From contig JBBDXD010000022.1 in NCBI GenBank assembly GCA_040902535.1, positions 1 to 64,000 on the forward strand: a stretch of 64,000 nt of DNA, in the 5' to 3' direction. Positions 51,840 to 60,329 of the stretch are shown piece after piece. Position 1 is the first letter of the stretch, and each line of letters starts with the position of its first letter. Source of the stretch: Dehalococcoidia bacterium (GTDB lineage Bacteria > Chloroflexota > Dehalococcoidia > DSTF01 > JACRBR01). The notes below the pieces were generated by a model. The model did not search any database. It was not told the DNA's origin and saw only the letters and a program-made list of their open reading frames with translations. A program made the translations under genes and the position numbers.

Positions 51840-52335
51840 TTTTCTCTCCCCATTCCGCTCGTCGATCACGTAGGAAGGCATCCGTCCAAGACGTCTCACC
51901 GGGCACGTCGTAAGCCCGGAGGATCTCGTGCGCTCTTCGGAAACCAGCCTGCGGGCTCATGAGTACAAGCTCGTCGTCTTCGACGCGCCACGGGACGATG
52001 CCACCGCGGCGCAGGTGCAGGTGTTCGATCACGTGGCCCGGGATCTGGATGCGGCCGTTTTCATCCATCTCCATCTGCCCGAAGAGCTCGGGTTCGCCCG
52101 ACTCGGCTTCGGGATCGTCGGGCGTCCTGCGTTCCACAGCTTCCTTAGCTTCCTCCTCGCGCGTGAGGACGTTGCGCACGTGCTGGTAGCTAATGCCCAG
52201 AAACGCGGCGATTTGCGAGCGCGTGTAGCCCGCCGTACCGAGGGCGCGAATCTTGGCGGCCTTGGTGGGAAGCGCTTGCGTGAGCCTCAACATACGGTCG
52301 CGTTCGTCGGGCGTGGGTCCGTGCGCAAGCGCCAT
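51820..52335 (-). CDS. Antitoxin with HTH and AbrB-type domains
   Basis: 171 residues from ATG 52335, preferred over ATG 52344 because AAAGGA is then 9 bases upstream. Residues about 25-60 form a helix-turn-helix (IRALGTAGYTRSQIAAFLGI, then SYQHVRNVL). Residues about 85-125 form a SpoVT/AbrB swapped-hairpin domain (MEMDENGRIQIPGHVIEHL). The tail (about 130-171) probably wraps the toxin. Most VapB proteins have only the AbrB-type domain; this one has two DNA-binding modules. It likely represses its own promoter at the palindrome 52361-52389. Confidence 0.88.
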   Translation of the reverse strand: MALAHGPTPDERDRMLRLTQALPTKAAKIRALGTAGYTRSQIAAFLGISYQHVRNVLTREEEAKEAVERRTPDDPEAESGEPELFGQMEMDENGRIQIPGHVIEHLHLRRGGIVPWRVEDDELVLMSPQAGFRRAHEILRAYDVPGETSWTDAFLRDRRAEWGEKNDDAGT

Positions 52336-52360
52336 CCGGAGCATCCTTTGGCACTGACTG

Positions 52361-52389
52361 AACTGACTGACTGACTAACAGAGTCAGTT
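52361..52389. promoter_or_regulatory. Palindromic operator of the toxin-antitoxin operon
   Basis: AACTGACT (52361-52368) and AGTCAGTT (52382-52389) are perfect inverted arms around a 13-base centre that itself repeats GACT. It lies 26-54 bases before the antitoxin start, in the right place for autorepression. Confidence 0.6.
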
Positions 52390-52399
52390 ATGATTGTGA

Positions 52400-53557
52400 C
52401 TATAGACCTTGGGAAGGCACGACGTCAAACCCGTCCGCTGGAATCTGCGAGTACCAGGGGTCGTCGCCGGCAATCGGGAACGTGACGCGCTGGCCGGTCA
52501 TCGCAGACTTGTACATGCCGGTGATCAGCTCCATCGAACGGCGGCATTCGTCGATGCCGACGAGCGGCGGTGCGCCGTCGATCGCGTCGATGAAGTCCGC
52601 GATCATCGGAACGTGCAGGTGCTTCGGGGTCTCCGGGTACAGCTCGGTTGCTTCGCGCGCGGCCGCTTCTGCCACCGGGACGTCGAGAGAGCGCAGCAGG
52701 AAGGGTTCGCGCGTCGGGTCGTAGGGCGATTCGCTCGACACCGCCTGCAGGTCATCGCCGAAGATCTCGAGCCGGCTGCGATTGTCGTGCGCATTGACGG
52801 TGACGATGATCTGGCCGACGGCGCCGTTTCGGAAGCGCACCGTCGCGAGGGACGTGTCTTCAACCTTGATGTCGAGCTTGGCCGTCACCGCTTCCGCGAT
52901 CACCGACTCGGGCTCGCCCATGAACCACAGCAGCATGTCGATGCTATGGATGCCGTGGCCCATCGTGACGCCGCCGCACTCCTGCGCCCACGTCCCGCGC
53001 CACCAGACGTCGTAATACTCCTGCGAGCGTTGCCACAGCGTCTCCGACAGTCCGAACCGCAGGCGGCCGAAACGGCCGGCGTCGAGCAGCGCCTTCACCT
53101 GGCGCGCGCCCTGGCCGACGCGATGCTGGAATACGCCCTCGAAGACCGTCCCCGATGCCCGCTGCGCCTCGGCGATCGCGTCGATACCGGCGAGGGTCGG
53201 CGCGACGGGCTTTTCGCAGATGACGTGCTTGCCTGCGCTCAGCGCCCCGACCGACTGCTCGACGTGGAGGAACGGCGGCGTGCAGATGCTGACGGCCTGC
53301 ACATCGGGGCGGTTCAGCATCTCGCGCCAGTCGGTGAAGACATGCTCGATGTCGTAGGTTTCGGCCTGCTTGCGCGCCGCGACTTCCGAGATGTCGGCGA
53401 TGGCGATCACGCGGGCCCGGTCGCGATTGGCGCGGCCGCGATAGGCCAGCAGATGCGAGTGGGAGATGCCACCGGCGCCGATCACGCCGACGCCGATTGG
53501 TTCTCGCAGGTCAAACGGCCGCGCCACGGGGGAGGGAGCCGGCTGCGCGGTGGTCAT
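52400..53557 (-). CDS. Gfo/Idh/MocA family oxidoreductase
   Basis: 385 residues from ATG 53557, overlapping the aldolase stop by 4 bases. The Rossmann fold begins GVGVIGAGGISHSHLLAYRG, and the family motif EKPVAPTLAGIDAI lies near residue 115. A C-terminal alpha/beta domain includes GVTMGHGIHSIDMLLWFMGE with a catalytic-type His and GQIIVTVNAHDNRSRLEIFG. These NAD(P)-dependent enzymes oxidise or reduce sugars and related compounds. With the coupled DapA-type aldolase and nearby DUF6807 protein it suggests a carbohydrate acid pathway; the substrate is unknown. Confidence 0.92.
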   Translation of the reverse strand: MTTAQPAPSPVARPFDLREPIGVGVIGAGGISHSHLLAYRGRANRDRARVIAIADISEVAARKQAETYDIEHVFTDWREMLNRPDVQAVSICTPPFLHVEQSVGALSAGKHVICEKPVAPTLAGIDAIAEAQRASGTVFEGVFQHRVGQGARQVKALLDAGRFGRLRFGLSETLWQRSQEYYDVWWRGTWAQECGGVTMGHGIHSIDMLLWFMGEPESVIAEAVTAKLDIKVEDTSLATVRFRNGAVGQIIVTVNAHDNRSRLEIFGDDLQAVSSESPYDPTREPFLLRSLDVPVAEAAAREATELYPETPKHLHVPMIADFIDAIDGAPPLVGIDECRRSMELITGMYKSAMTGQRVTFPIAGDDPWYSQIPADGFDVVPSQGL

Positions 53558-54498
53558 CGGGCGGGTGCAGGCGCGGCGAGCTGCACGGCGGCGAGCGCGC
53601 GGCGCACGGCTTCGCATTCCTGCGCATCGAGGTCGAGTAGGGGCGGGCGCATGTGCGCGTTGGGGATGACGCCGAGTTGCCGCAGGGCTTCCTTCAGCCG
53701 CGCTCGATAATTTCGCACGGGCGGCGCGAACAGCGCGTCGGCGAGCGGCTGCACGACTTCATCGTTGATACGCTGCGCATCTTCGTAACGGCGCGCGGCG
53801 ATAAGACGAAACATCTCGACCTGTTCGGCGATCGCGATCGTCCCGAAGCCGATGAGGGCTCCCTCGGCGCCCAGCACGAACGACTCGAGGATGAAGTTGT
53901 CGTTCCCGGTCAGGAGCTGGATGCGCCGCGGTGCTTCGTCGAGGATGCGGCGCGTCTGCACGAACTTCACTGCATCAAACGATGCTTCCTTGATGGCGAC
54001 GACGTTCGGGATCTCGATCAGGCGCAGGAGCGTCTCGCGCGAGAACAGCACGCCGGCGAGCGCGGGCTGGAGCTGGAACAGCACCATAGGCAGCGGCGTC
54101 GCATCTGCGATCGCGCGGTGGTACTCGTATGGCACCTCGGGCGGCAGCGGGTCGCCGGCGAACGCCGCGATCGGGAATACGACGATGCCATCGGCGCCCG
54201 CCGTTTCTGCATCGCGCGTGAGTTCGACGGCCTCGGCCGTGTATCGGGCGCCGATACCGGCGAGCACGGGCACCCGGCCGGCGACCTCTGCGGCGTAGAT
54301 GTCGAGTACGCGCCGCTTCTCGTCGCGCGAGAGATGCGGCGCTTCTCCGGTATCCATGTTCACGGCGACGGCCGTCAGTCCGTCGAAGCCGATGAGCCAC
54401 CGGATGTAGGTGCGGAGCGCCGCCTCGTCGATCTGGTGATCGGCGGTCAGCGGAAGGAGCGTCGCCGGAATGAGGCCGCCAAGGTCGAGGTCACGCAT
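53554..54498 (-). CDS. DapA/NanA-family aldolase (dihydrodipicolinate synthase-like)
   Basis: 314 residues from ATG 54498. The TIM barrel has IPATLLPLTADHQIDEAALR, NMDTGEAPHLSRDEK (in place of GTTGE), PVLAGIGARYTAEAVELT and the Schiff-base Lys in NVVAIKEASFD. The variation around the TTGE motif and the lack of lysine-pathway neighbours argue against true DapA; a 2-keto-3-deoxy sugar-acid aldolase or related lyase is more likely. It has its own promoter at 54526 and is coupled to the downstream oxidoreductase. Confidence 0.88.
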   Translation of the reverse strand: MRDLDLGGLIPATLLPLTADHQIDEAALRTYIRWLIGFDGLTAVAVNMDTGEAPHLSRDEKRRVLDIYAAEVAGRVPVLAGIGARYTAEAVELTRDAETAGADGIVVFPIAAFAGDPLPPEVPYEYHRAIADATPLPMVLFQLQPALAGVLFSRETLLRLIEIPNVVAIKEASFDAVKFVQTRRILDEAPRRIQLLTGNDNFILESFVLGAEGALIGFGTIAIAEQVEMFRLIAARRYEDAQRINDEVVQPLADALFAPPVRNYRARLKEALRQLGVIPNAHMRPPLLDLDAQECEAVRRALAAVQLAAPAPAR

Positions 54499-54525
54499 GG
54501 TCTGCTTGCTCTCCGATGCAGGGTG

Positions 54526-54553
54526 ATTGTAACAGCGCGTCGTGAACTGTTCA
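54526..54553 (-). promoter_or_regulatory. Promoter of the aldolase-oxidoreductase operon
   Basis: On the minus strand TGAACA (-35) is followed after 16 bases by TACAAT (-10), with the start of transcription about 20 bases before the aldolase ATG. GAACTGTTC at 54544-54552 is a nearly perfect palindrome around the -35 box, a possible operator. Confidence 0.5.
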
Positions 54554-54699
54554 TGCCGAGTTAGCGCGCCTTTAACAAGCGGTGCGTAGAGTAGGCGTCG
54601 CAAGGGTCAATCGAGACAACGCTCCCCCGTCTCGATCGATCCTGATGATCGAGCCGGCGCGCCAAACCCCGCATGGATGCGCGCCCGGCTCCTTCTGCG

Positions 54700-55494
54700 C
54701 TAGCGCGCCGCATCGCGTGCCGCGCGGAACAGCGAGACCAGGTCAGGGTACTTCTGCAACGTCGCGCCGCCGTCGGCGTAGAAGATCTCGCCGGTGATGA
54801 AGGAGGCGGCGTCCGACGCCACCAGCACCGATAGCCCGACCAGGTCCGCCGGCTGCCCGACGCGCGCGAGCGGCGTCTCGGCGACGATCGCTTCGCCGAC
54901 GCCGGGCAACTTCATCCATTCGGTCATGCGCGTCTCGATGGCCCCGGGACCGATCGCGTTGACACGTATCCCATGCTCCGCCAGTTCGAGCGCAGCGACC
55001 TTCGTCATCATGTTGACGGCGGCCTTGGAGCCGCAGTAGGCGGCCATCGCCTTCGCTGGCATCTTCGCGCTCGCGGACGAAACGTTGATGATTGAGCCAC
55101 CGCCGCGGACGCGCATGGCGCGCGACTCGTGCTTCATCGATGCGAGCACGCCGAGCACGTTCGTGCGCCAGATCGCCTCCGCCACCGCCAGGTCGTTGTT
55201 GCGTATCGTGGACGTCATGCCGCCGGTGCCGGCGGCGTTGTACGCGACGTCGAGGCCGCCGAAGCGGTCGACCGCAGACTGCACCGCCGCCTCGATGTCC
55301 GCCTCGACCGTGACGTCCGTGCGATGTGTCGCGCAGGCGTCGCCGATCTCGGCGGCGATCGACGCCAGCGCCGCTTCGTCGCGGCCGCAGGCGACCACCT
55401 GTGCACCTTCGGCGGCGAATGCAACGGCGATCGCCCGGCCGATGCCGTGCGTAGCTCCGGTGACCAACGCAACTTTGCCTGCGAGCGCACTCAT
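54700..55494 (-). CDS. Short-chain dehydrogenase/reductase (SDR)
   Basis: 264 residues, AGGAGG 7 bases upstream of ATG 55494. Classical SDR motifs: cofactor loop TGATHGIGRA, NAAG (YNAAGTGG), catalytic Ser in INVSSASAK, and Tyr-x-x-x-Lys in YCGSK, then the VNAIGPGAIETRM region. An acidic residue is lacking after the second strand (VVACGRDEA), where Arg suggests NADP(H) preference. Substrate unknown. It is 10 bases downstream of the thiolase-like gene, so both belong to one operon of probable acyl or lipid metabolism. Confidence 0.92.
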   Translation of the reverse strand: MSALAGKVALVTGATHGIGRAIAVAFAAEGAQVVACGRDEAALASIAAEIGDACATHRTDVTVEADIEAAVQSAVDRFGGLDVAYNAAGTGGMTSTIRNNDLAVAEAIWRTNVLGVLASMKHESRAMRVRGGGSIINVSSASAKMPAKAMAAYCGSKAAVNMMTKVAALELAEHGIRVNAIGPGAIETRMTEWMKLPGVGEAIVAETPLARVGQPADLVGLSVLVASDAASFITGEIFYADGGATLQKYPDLVSLFRAARDAAR

Positions 55495-55504
55495 GCTTTG
55501 CCTC

Positions 55505-57001
55505 CTATCCGGGCGTGAAGACGTTCTTGCCGTCCGAGGACTGTGTCACATGTCCCTTCGTGCCGATGAATTCGCGTTGTGTCATCGACTCGAGCAGCGA
55601 CACGTCGTGGGGCGTGTTCGCGATGAACCGGCGCCCACGCGCCCCACGGCCGATGACGATACCGAGGCCCGGCGCGCCTTCTCGTTCGAAGACGACGGTA
55701 TACGTCTCGACGGTCGCCGCGCCCTCAGGGTCAGCGATGAACTCGGGGTGCGGCTCCGCGTCAATCGTCGCCTGGTCGAGCGTCGGGTCCGTGCGACGCC
55801 ATTCGTTGCGAGGCGGCTGCGCGGACCAGACGGCGACAGAGTGCTTCGTGACGTACCATCCGTTGCCCGTCGTGAGGCCGATGGCCGCGCGGTCGCCGCG
55901 CAGCCGCTGCGTCATGGCGGCGATGCCGTGCGTGACATAGTTGTTCCCCGGGCCGCCCGCGTACGGCAGTCCGCCGGTCTGCGTCAACGGACGCGGGTCG
56001 CCGGGCGCGATGCCCAGCGCGTCGCGGCCGATCTGCACCGCCGAAGGGAAGCAGGAGTACAGGTCGAAGTGACCGATGTCATCGATCGCGACGCCGGCCA
56101 TCGATAGCGCACGTTCACCCGCGACGCGGATTGCCGGCGACGAGTGGTAGTTAACGCGCTCGGTGACGAACCAGTGGTCGGTCGCGTCTCCGCAGCCCCA
56201 GAGATAGACCCACTTCTCCTCCGAGACGCCCAGCCTTCGCGCGCCGGCGACGCTCGTCATGATCAGCGCCGCACCCTGGTCGACGTTCATGATCGCGTTC
56301 ATGTACTTGGGGTAGGGAAAGCTGATGTAGCGGTTGGTCTCGCTCGGCGTAGCGATCTCCTCGGCGAGCCGCTTCTCCTGGAACCACGCATGTTCGTTCC
56401 TCGCCGCTACCGCCGAGAACTTCGCCATCAGTTCGCCGATCGCGCGCTGATGTTCGTCGATACTGCGGCCGTAGTGCGCTCGGAGCGCATTCTCGAACAG
56501 GGGGTAGATGCGCGTGGGGATCGTCGCGCCGTGCGCGGCTTCGATCTCATTGACGCCGTTGCGCGTGTCGCCGACTTCGGGCGGCGGGTTGCCGCGCGCT
56601 GACCAGCCGAGGTCGACGCCCATCGCTCGTGCCTTGCGCGCGGAGTACATCGACTCGGCGCCGGCGATCAGCGCCAGGTCGATGCCGCCTTCGTGGATCG
56701 CTTCGGCGACCTCGTTGACGATCCACTGCGGCGTGTTGCCGCCGACGGCCGTGTAGATCGCCTCGCGTGGGGCGACACGCAGGGCCTTCGCCAGGTCGAG
56801 CGCGGGCGCCTTCGACGGCCACGACAGGACGTTGATCGCGCGAAGGGCATCGAGCGAGGTGAGCAGTTCAGGCGTGGCGCTGTCGGCTTCGGCGGCGCGC
56901 GCCGCGGCGGCCATCAGGCCAAGTGGTTCGAGTGGCCGTTCGGCGCCGGGGCGCTGCGTAATCTGCCCCACGCCAACGACGATCGGTAGACGGTCGTCCA
57001 T
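55505..57001 (-). CDS. Thiolase-like protein type 1 (acetyl-CoA acetyltransferase-related)
   Basis: 498 residues from ATG 57001, GGAGG 5 bases upstream. Thiolase-fold motifs: IVVGVGQITQRPG, VGGNTPQWIVNEVAEAIHEG with LALIAGAESM, DLYSCFPSAVQIGRDALG, TQTGGLPYAGGPGNNYVTHG and NGWYVTKHSVAVWS. The nucleophilic Cys normally found in the first motif is replaced (GGNTP), as in thiolase-like protein type 1. A C-terminal extra domain (from about residue 410, TYTVVFEREGAPGLGIVIG) fits the TLP1-specific module. It may bind acyl-CoA or act with the SDR downstream rather than cleave ketoacyl-CoA. Confidence 0.85.
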   Translation of the reverse strand: MDDRLPIVVGVGQITQRPGAERPLEPLGLMAAAARAAEADSATPELLTSLDALRAINVLSWPSKAPALDLAKALRVAPREAIYTAVGGNTPQWIVNEVAEAIHEGGIDLALIAGAESMYSARKARAMGVDLGWSARGNPPPEVGDTRNGVNEIEAAHGATIPTRIYPLFENALRAHYGRSIDEHQRAIGELMAKFSAVAARNEHAWFQEKRLAEEIATPSETNRYISFPYPKYMNAIMNVDQGAALIMTSVAGARRLGVSEEKWVYLWGCGDATDHWFVTERVNYHSSPAIRVAGERALSMAGVAIDDIGHFDLYSCFPSAVQIGRDALGIAPGDPRPLTQTGGLPYAGGPGNNYVTHGIAAMTQRLRGDRAAIGLTTGNGWYVTKHSVAVWSAQPPRNEWRRTDPTLDQATIDAEPHPEFIADPEGAATVETYTVVFEREGAPGLGIVIGRGARGRRFIANTPHDVSLLESMTQREFIGTKGHVTQSSDGKNVFTPG

Positions 57002-57141
57002 GACACCTCCGGGCGTCATGGAACCACAAATTGATGTTACGGTCGCTGGTCGTTTGTCATTGGTCGTTTTCGAACCGACTACTAGCATCGACTACCAGCA
57101 CCATCGACCAGCGACCAGCTTGATATACTTCGGGCGATCGC

Positions 57142-57218
57142 GGCGCCATCGTCTAGAGGCCCAGGACGCCGCCCTTTCAAGGCGGAGATCGCGGGTTCGA
57201 ATCCCGCTGGCGCTACCA
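57142..57218 (+). tRNA. tRNA-Glu (anticodon TTC)
   Basis: 77 bases with encoded CCA. Acceptor GGCGCCA/TGGCGCT, anticodon stem CCGCC/GGCGG with loop CTTTCAA, T-arm GCGGG-TTCGAAT-CCCGC, and the D-loop typical of glutamate tRNAs. No integrase or repeat of its 3' end is adjacent, so this tRNA is not an island border in this window. The upstream spacer contains TGGTCGCTGGTC-like degenerate repeats. Confidence 0.96.
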
Positions 57219-57333
57219 CTTGTCTGCCATCGGACCATGTAGGTGGTCCGTCCCGAGAACGAGGTCTGCCTGATACGGCCGGCCTTCTCCGCTTCGCCCG
57301 GATTCGCGGCAGCCGGTGACTGGAGGGATGTGC

Positions 57334-57801
57334 GTGGACGCTGACGCTCAGGATGTCGACTTCCATGCACTCGTCGACCAGGCGCCGGACGCGATGATCT
57401 TCGCGGGCCTCGACGGCATCATTCAGACGTGGAATCCGGCCGCCGAACGCATCTTCGGGCACGCCGCCGCCGCGGCTATCGGCCAGTCGTTGGACATCAT
57501 CATCCCGGAGTCGCTTCGCCAGGCGCACTGGCAGGGGTACGAACGCGCGCTCGCGGCCGGCGACACGAAGTACCGGGGCCAGTCGTTGCCGACGAAGTCG
57601 ATGAAGGCCGACGGGTCGCCGATCTACGTCGAACTCAGTTTCGCGATTGTCCACGATGCGGACGGTCAGGTGATCGGCGCGATGGCGCAGGCGCGCGACA
57701 TCACGGAGCGCTTCGAGCGTGACAAAGTGACGCGGCGCCGGATCCGCGACCTGGAGGCGGCGCAGGAAGCCGCGAGTGCGGCCGCCGAAACCGCGTCCTG
57801 A
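57334..57801 (+). CDS. PAS-domain protein
   Basis: 155 residues from GTG 57334, which has GGAGGG 7 bases upstream; ATG 57328 is too close to it. One PAS fold: FHALVDQAPDAMIFAGLDG, IIQTWNPAAERIFGHAAA, SLDIIIPESLRQAHWQGYER and SFAIVHDADGQVIGAMAQAR ending DITERFERDK, followed by a short coiled coil. There is no kinase, cyclase or HTH domain, so it is a stand-alone sensor that must pass its signal to another protein. The His/Trp pattern recalls haem- or flavin-free PAS. Ligand unknown. Confidence 0.85.
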   Translation: MDADAQDVDFHALVDQAPDAMIFAGLDGIIQTWNPAAERIFGHAAAAAIGQSLDIIIPESLRQAHWQGYERALAAGDTKYRGQSLPTKSMKADGSPIYVELSFAIVHDADGQVIGAMAQARDITERFERDKVTRRRIRDLEAAQEAASAAAETAS

Positions 57802-57946
57802 CCGCATTTGTGCGAACGCGTGCGCTCATCGACGGCCGACCCGGCCGCGGTGCGCCTTTGTCGCTGAGCGTGCGATTTACCGCTCCCGCCGTCTGAGGTA
57901 TCGTCGCGAGTCAGGCTCACGTGCTGATGCGACGGGAGGTGCGGTC

Positions 57947-59524
57947 ATGGAAGTACCACTGCTGGTCGGCGATTTCCTGCGCCGCGCGGCGAAGCTCTAC
58001 GGCACGAAGACGGCGATCATCGATGGCGAGCGCAGCTTTACGTACGGTGAGTTCCAGGCACGCGTGAACCAGTTGGCGCACGCACTGCCCCGCCTCGGCG
58101 TCGCGACCGGCGACCGGGTGTGCATTCTCAGCCCCAATTCGCACTTCTTCCTCGAAAGCTACTACGCCGTGGCGCAGATTGGCGCGATCATCGTGCCGCT
58201 GAATTACCGGCTTGCCGCCGCGGACCACGAGTACATCATCAATCACGCGGGCGTGCGCGTCGTGCTCGTCGACTACGAGTACACGCGCATGATCGACGAG
58301 ATCCGCCCGAAGCTCGAGACGGTCGAGCAGTGGATCGTCGCGCAAGATGATGGTGAGGCGGGCGAGGGCTGGCGCGACTGGGAGCGTCTCATCGCCGCGG
58401 GGCCGGAGACGCCGACGCCGGCCGTCGTGCAGGACGAGAACGACGTCTTCTCGATCAACTACACCTCCGGCACGACGGCGCGCCCGAAGGGCGTCATGCT
58501 CACGCACCGAAACTGCTACATCAACGCCTACAACTTCATCGCTCACCTGCGGATCCAGCACGACGACGTCGAGCTGTGGACGCTGCCGATGTTCCACGCG
58601 AGCGGCTGGGGCGGTCCGTTCGCGATCACAGCGATGGGCGGCACGCACGTGGTGCTGCGGGCGCCCGTCGCCGCGGACTGCTACCGGCTGATCGAGCGGT
58701 ACGGGGTGACGTTCGCCTGCATGGCGCCCGCAGTGCTCAGCGCGATCCTCAACTATCCCGACAAGGACAAGCATCGGATCACGACGAGGCCGCGATTCAC
58801 GATCGCCGGCGCGCCGCCGCCCGCGGCATTCATCGAGCGCATGGAGCGCGAGCTCGGGTGGGAGTTCATGCAGATCTACGGCCTGACCGAGACATCGCCG
58901 ATCCTCACCGTCTCGACGCCGGACATGCATGTGGCGAAGGAGGACTACGCGCGCCGTGCCCGGGCCGGCGTGGAGGCCATCGGCACGGATATCCAGGTGC
59001 TGGACGACGACGGCAACCCGGTGCCGAAGGACAACAAGAGCATCGGCGAGGTGTGCGCGCGCTCAAACGTCGTGTTGAAGGGGTACTGGCGCCAGGAGGA
59101 TGCGACCGCCGCCGCGATCTACGGCGGTTACTTTCACACCGGCGACCTCGCCGTCTGGGACGAGCACGCGAACATCCACATCGTCGACCGCAAGAAGGAC
59201 GTCATCATCTCCGGCGGCGAGAACATCAGCTCGCCGGAGATCGAAGACGCTCTGTACCGTCATCCGGCTGTCCTGGAGTGCGCCGTCATCGGCGTGCCGA
59301 GCGAGAAGTGGGGCGAGACGCCCAAGGCGGTCATCGTGCTGCGCGCGGACGTGTCCTGCACCGAGGAGGAAATCATCGCGTTCAGCCGCGAGCACCTGGC
59401 GCACTTCAAGTGCCCGACGTCGGTGGACTTCGTGGCGTCACTGCCGCGCACGGTCACGGGCAAGCTGCAGAAGTTCGTGTTGCGCGAGCACTACTGGGCG
59501 GGCGTCGAGCGCCGCGTCAACTGA
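57947..59524 (+). CDS. Acyl-CoA synthetase (long-chain fatty-acid-CoA ligase family)
   Basis: 525 residues from ATG 57947, GGGAGG upstream. The ANL adenylation fold is complete: P-loop INYTSGTTARPKGVMLTHRN, FHASGWGGPF, YGLTETSPILTVS, GYWRQEDAT, YFHTGDLAVWD, hinge DRKKDVIISGGENISSPEIE and catalytic Lys in PRTVTGKLQKFVLR. It activates a carboxylic acid to acyl-AMP and then acyl-CoA; the substrate chain is unknown. A small membrane protein follows after 17 bases. Confidence 0.93.
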   Translation: MEVPLLVGDFLRRAAKLYGTKTAIIDGERSFTYGEFQARVNQLAHALPRLGVATGDRVCILSPNSHFFLESYYAVAQIGAIIVPLNYRLAAADHEYIINHAGVRVVLVDYEYTRMIDEIRPKLETVEQWIVAQDDGEAGEGWRDWERLIAAGPETPTPAVVQDENDVFSINYTSGTTARPKGVMLTHRNCYINAYNFIAHLRIQHDDVELWTLPMFHASGWGGPFAITAMGGTHVVLRAPVAADCYRLIERYGVTFACMAPAVLSAILNYPDKDKHRITTRPRFTIAGAPPPAAFIERMERELGWEFMQIYGLTETSPILTVSTPDMHVAKEDYARRARAGVEAIGTDIQVLDDDGNPVPKDNKSIGEVCARSNVVLKGYWRQEDATAAAIYGGYFHTGDLAVWDEHANIHIVDRKKDVIISGGENISSPEIEDALYRHPAVLECAVIGVPSEKWGETPKAVIVLRADVSCTEEEIIAFSREHLAHFKCPTSVDFVASLPRTVTGKLQKFVLREHYWAGVERRVN

Positions 59525-59541
59525 CCGAAGGGGAATGCGAT

Positions 59542-59751
59542 ATGTGGTGGGAAGACCTCCTCTGGGGGTTCTGGAACGGCCTGAGCGCGTGGGTGATCCT
59601 GATTGCCCACGTCTTCGACGCGTGGGAGCGGTTCCCGTTCTACAACAGCGAGCGCGGCGGCAACTGGTACGACTTCGGGTTCCTGGTCGGCGCCGGATCG
59701 CCGTTCCTCGGGATGTTCGGTCGCGGTAGCGGCAACAGCAAGCGAAGGTAG
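59542..59751 (+). CDS. Small Trp-rich membrane protein
   Basis: 69 residues, AAGGGGA upstream of the ATG. One hydrophobic segment (FWNGLSAWVILIAHVFDAW) followed by an aromatic loop with FPFYNSERGGNWYDFGF and a second, short hydrophobic stretch before a basic tail. Six Trp residues in 69 is striking. It is 17 bases after the acyl-CoA synthetase, so probably co-transcribed. No family recognised. Confidence 0.6.
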   Translation: MWWEDLLWGFWNGLSAWVILIAHVFDAWERFPFYNSERGGNWYDFGFLVGAGSPFLGMFGRGSGNSKRR

Positions 59752-59812
59752 CTGACGCCGGCTGTCAGCAGGCCGGTTGGCGGCGGCGCGGCGTGCTGCG
59801 AGAATGCGCACC

Positions 59813-60329
59813 ATGGCTGAACGCATGACGACGCGGCAGGTGCTCGATGAGATCGCACGGGAGCGAACGCGGCTGATGGCCGCGATCGACGCCACGGGCG
59901 CCGGCGCATCGACGCTTCCGGTGACCGACGAGGGCTGGACGGCGAAGGACGTGCTCGCGCACCTGATCCACTGGGCGACGCAGGTCGCCTACGGGCTCGG
60001 CCGAGGTCGAGCCGCCCCCGGCATATGGTCGCCGAGCGCATGCGCCGTAAGGCTGCCGGACTTCCCGACACGATGCCGACCGGCGAAGAGTCGAACGCAC
60101 TCGCCGTCGCCTACTTTCGCGACATTCCGATCGCCGACGTGCGGGCTCAGTTCGAGCGGCTCGCGGAGGTGATCATCGAACGCGCGCGGATGAAGTCAAA
60201 CGATGACATGAACGCGGCGGGACCGTGCCGTGGTCGCGGAGCCGCGTGCTGTGGCAATTCATCGGCGGCGATACGTTCCTGCACTGGCCGCTGCACAGCG
60301 ACATGATCGAGCGGGCAGCGACGCGATGA
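59813..60329 (+). pseudogene. DinB/DfsB-like protein, broken by two frameshifts
   Basis: The N-terminal part from ATG 59813 reads MTTRQVLDEIARERTRLMAA, then EGWTAKDVLAHLIHWATQVA, typical of DinB/ClbS-DfsB four-helix proteins. Near 60000-60020 the frame shifts; a second frame continues with HMVAERMRRKAAGLPDTMPT and YFRDIPIADVRAQFERLAEV. Near 60215-60225 it shifts again into TVPWSRSRVLWQFIGGDTF, then HWPLHSDMIERAATR and a stop at 60327-60329. Joined, the pieces make one plausible protein. Either the gene is decaying or the sequence has single-base errors. The stop overlaps the next start (ATGA), as for an intact gene. Confidence 0.8.

Noticed and set aside
52409-53710. A 433-residue + strand frame over the oxidoreductase
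   Set aside because: Shadow frame; the minus-strand protein has a Rossmann fold and EKP motif.
57142-57218. tRNA-Glu as a second island border
   Set aside because: No integrase, no direct repeat of its 3' end and no compositional change are seen next to it.
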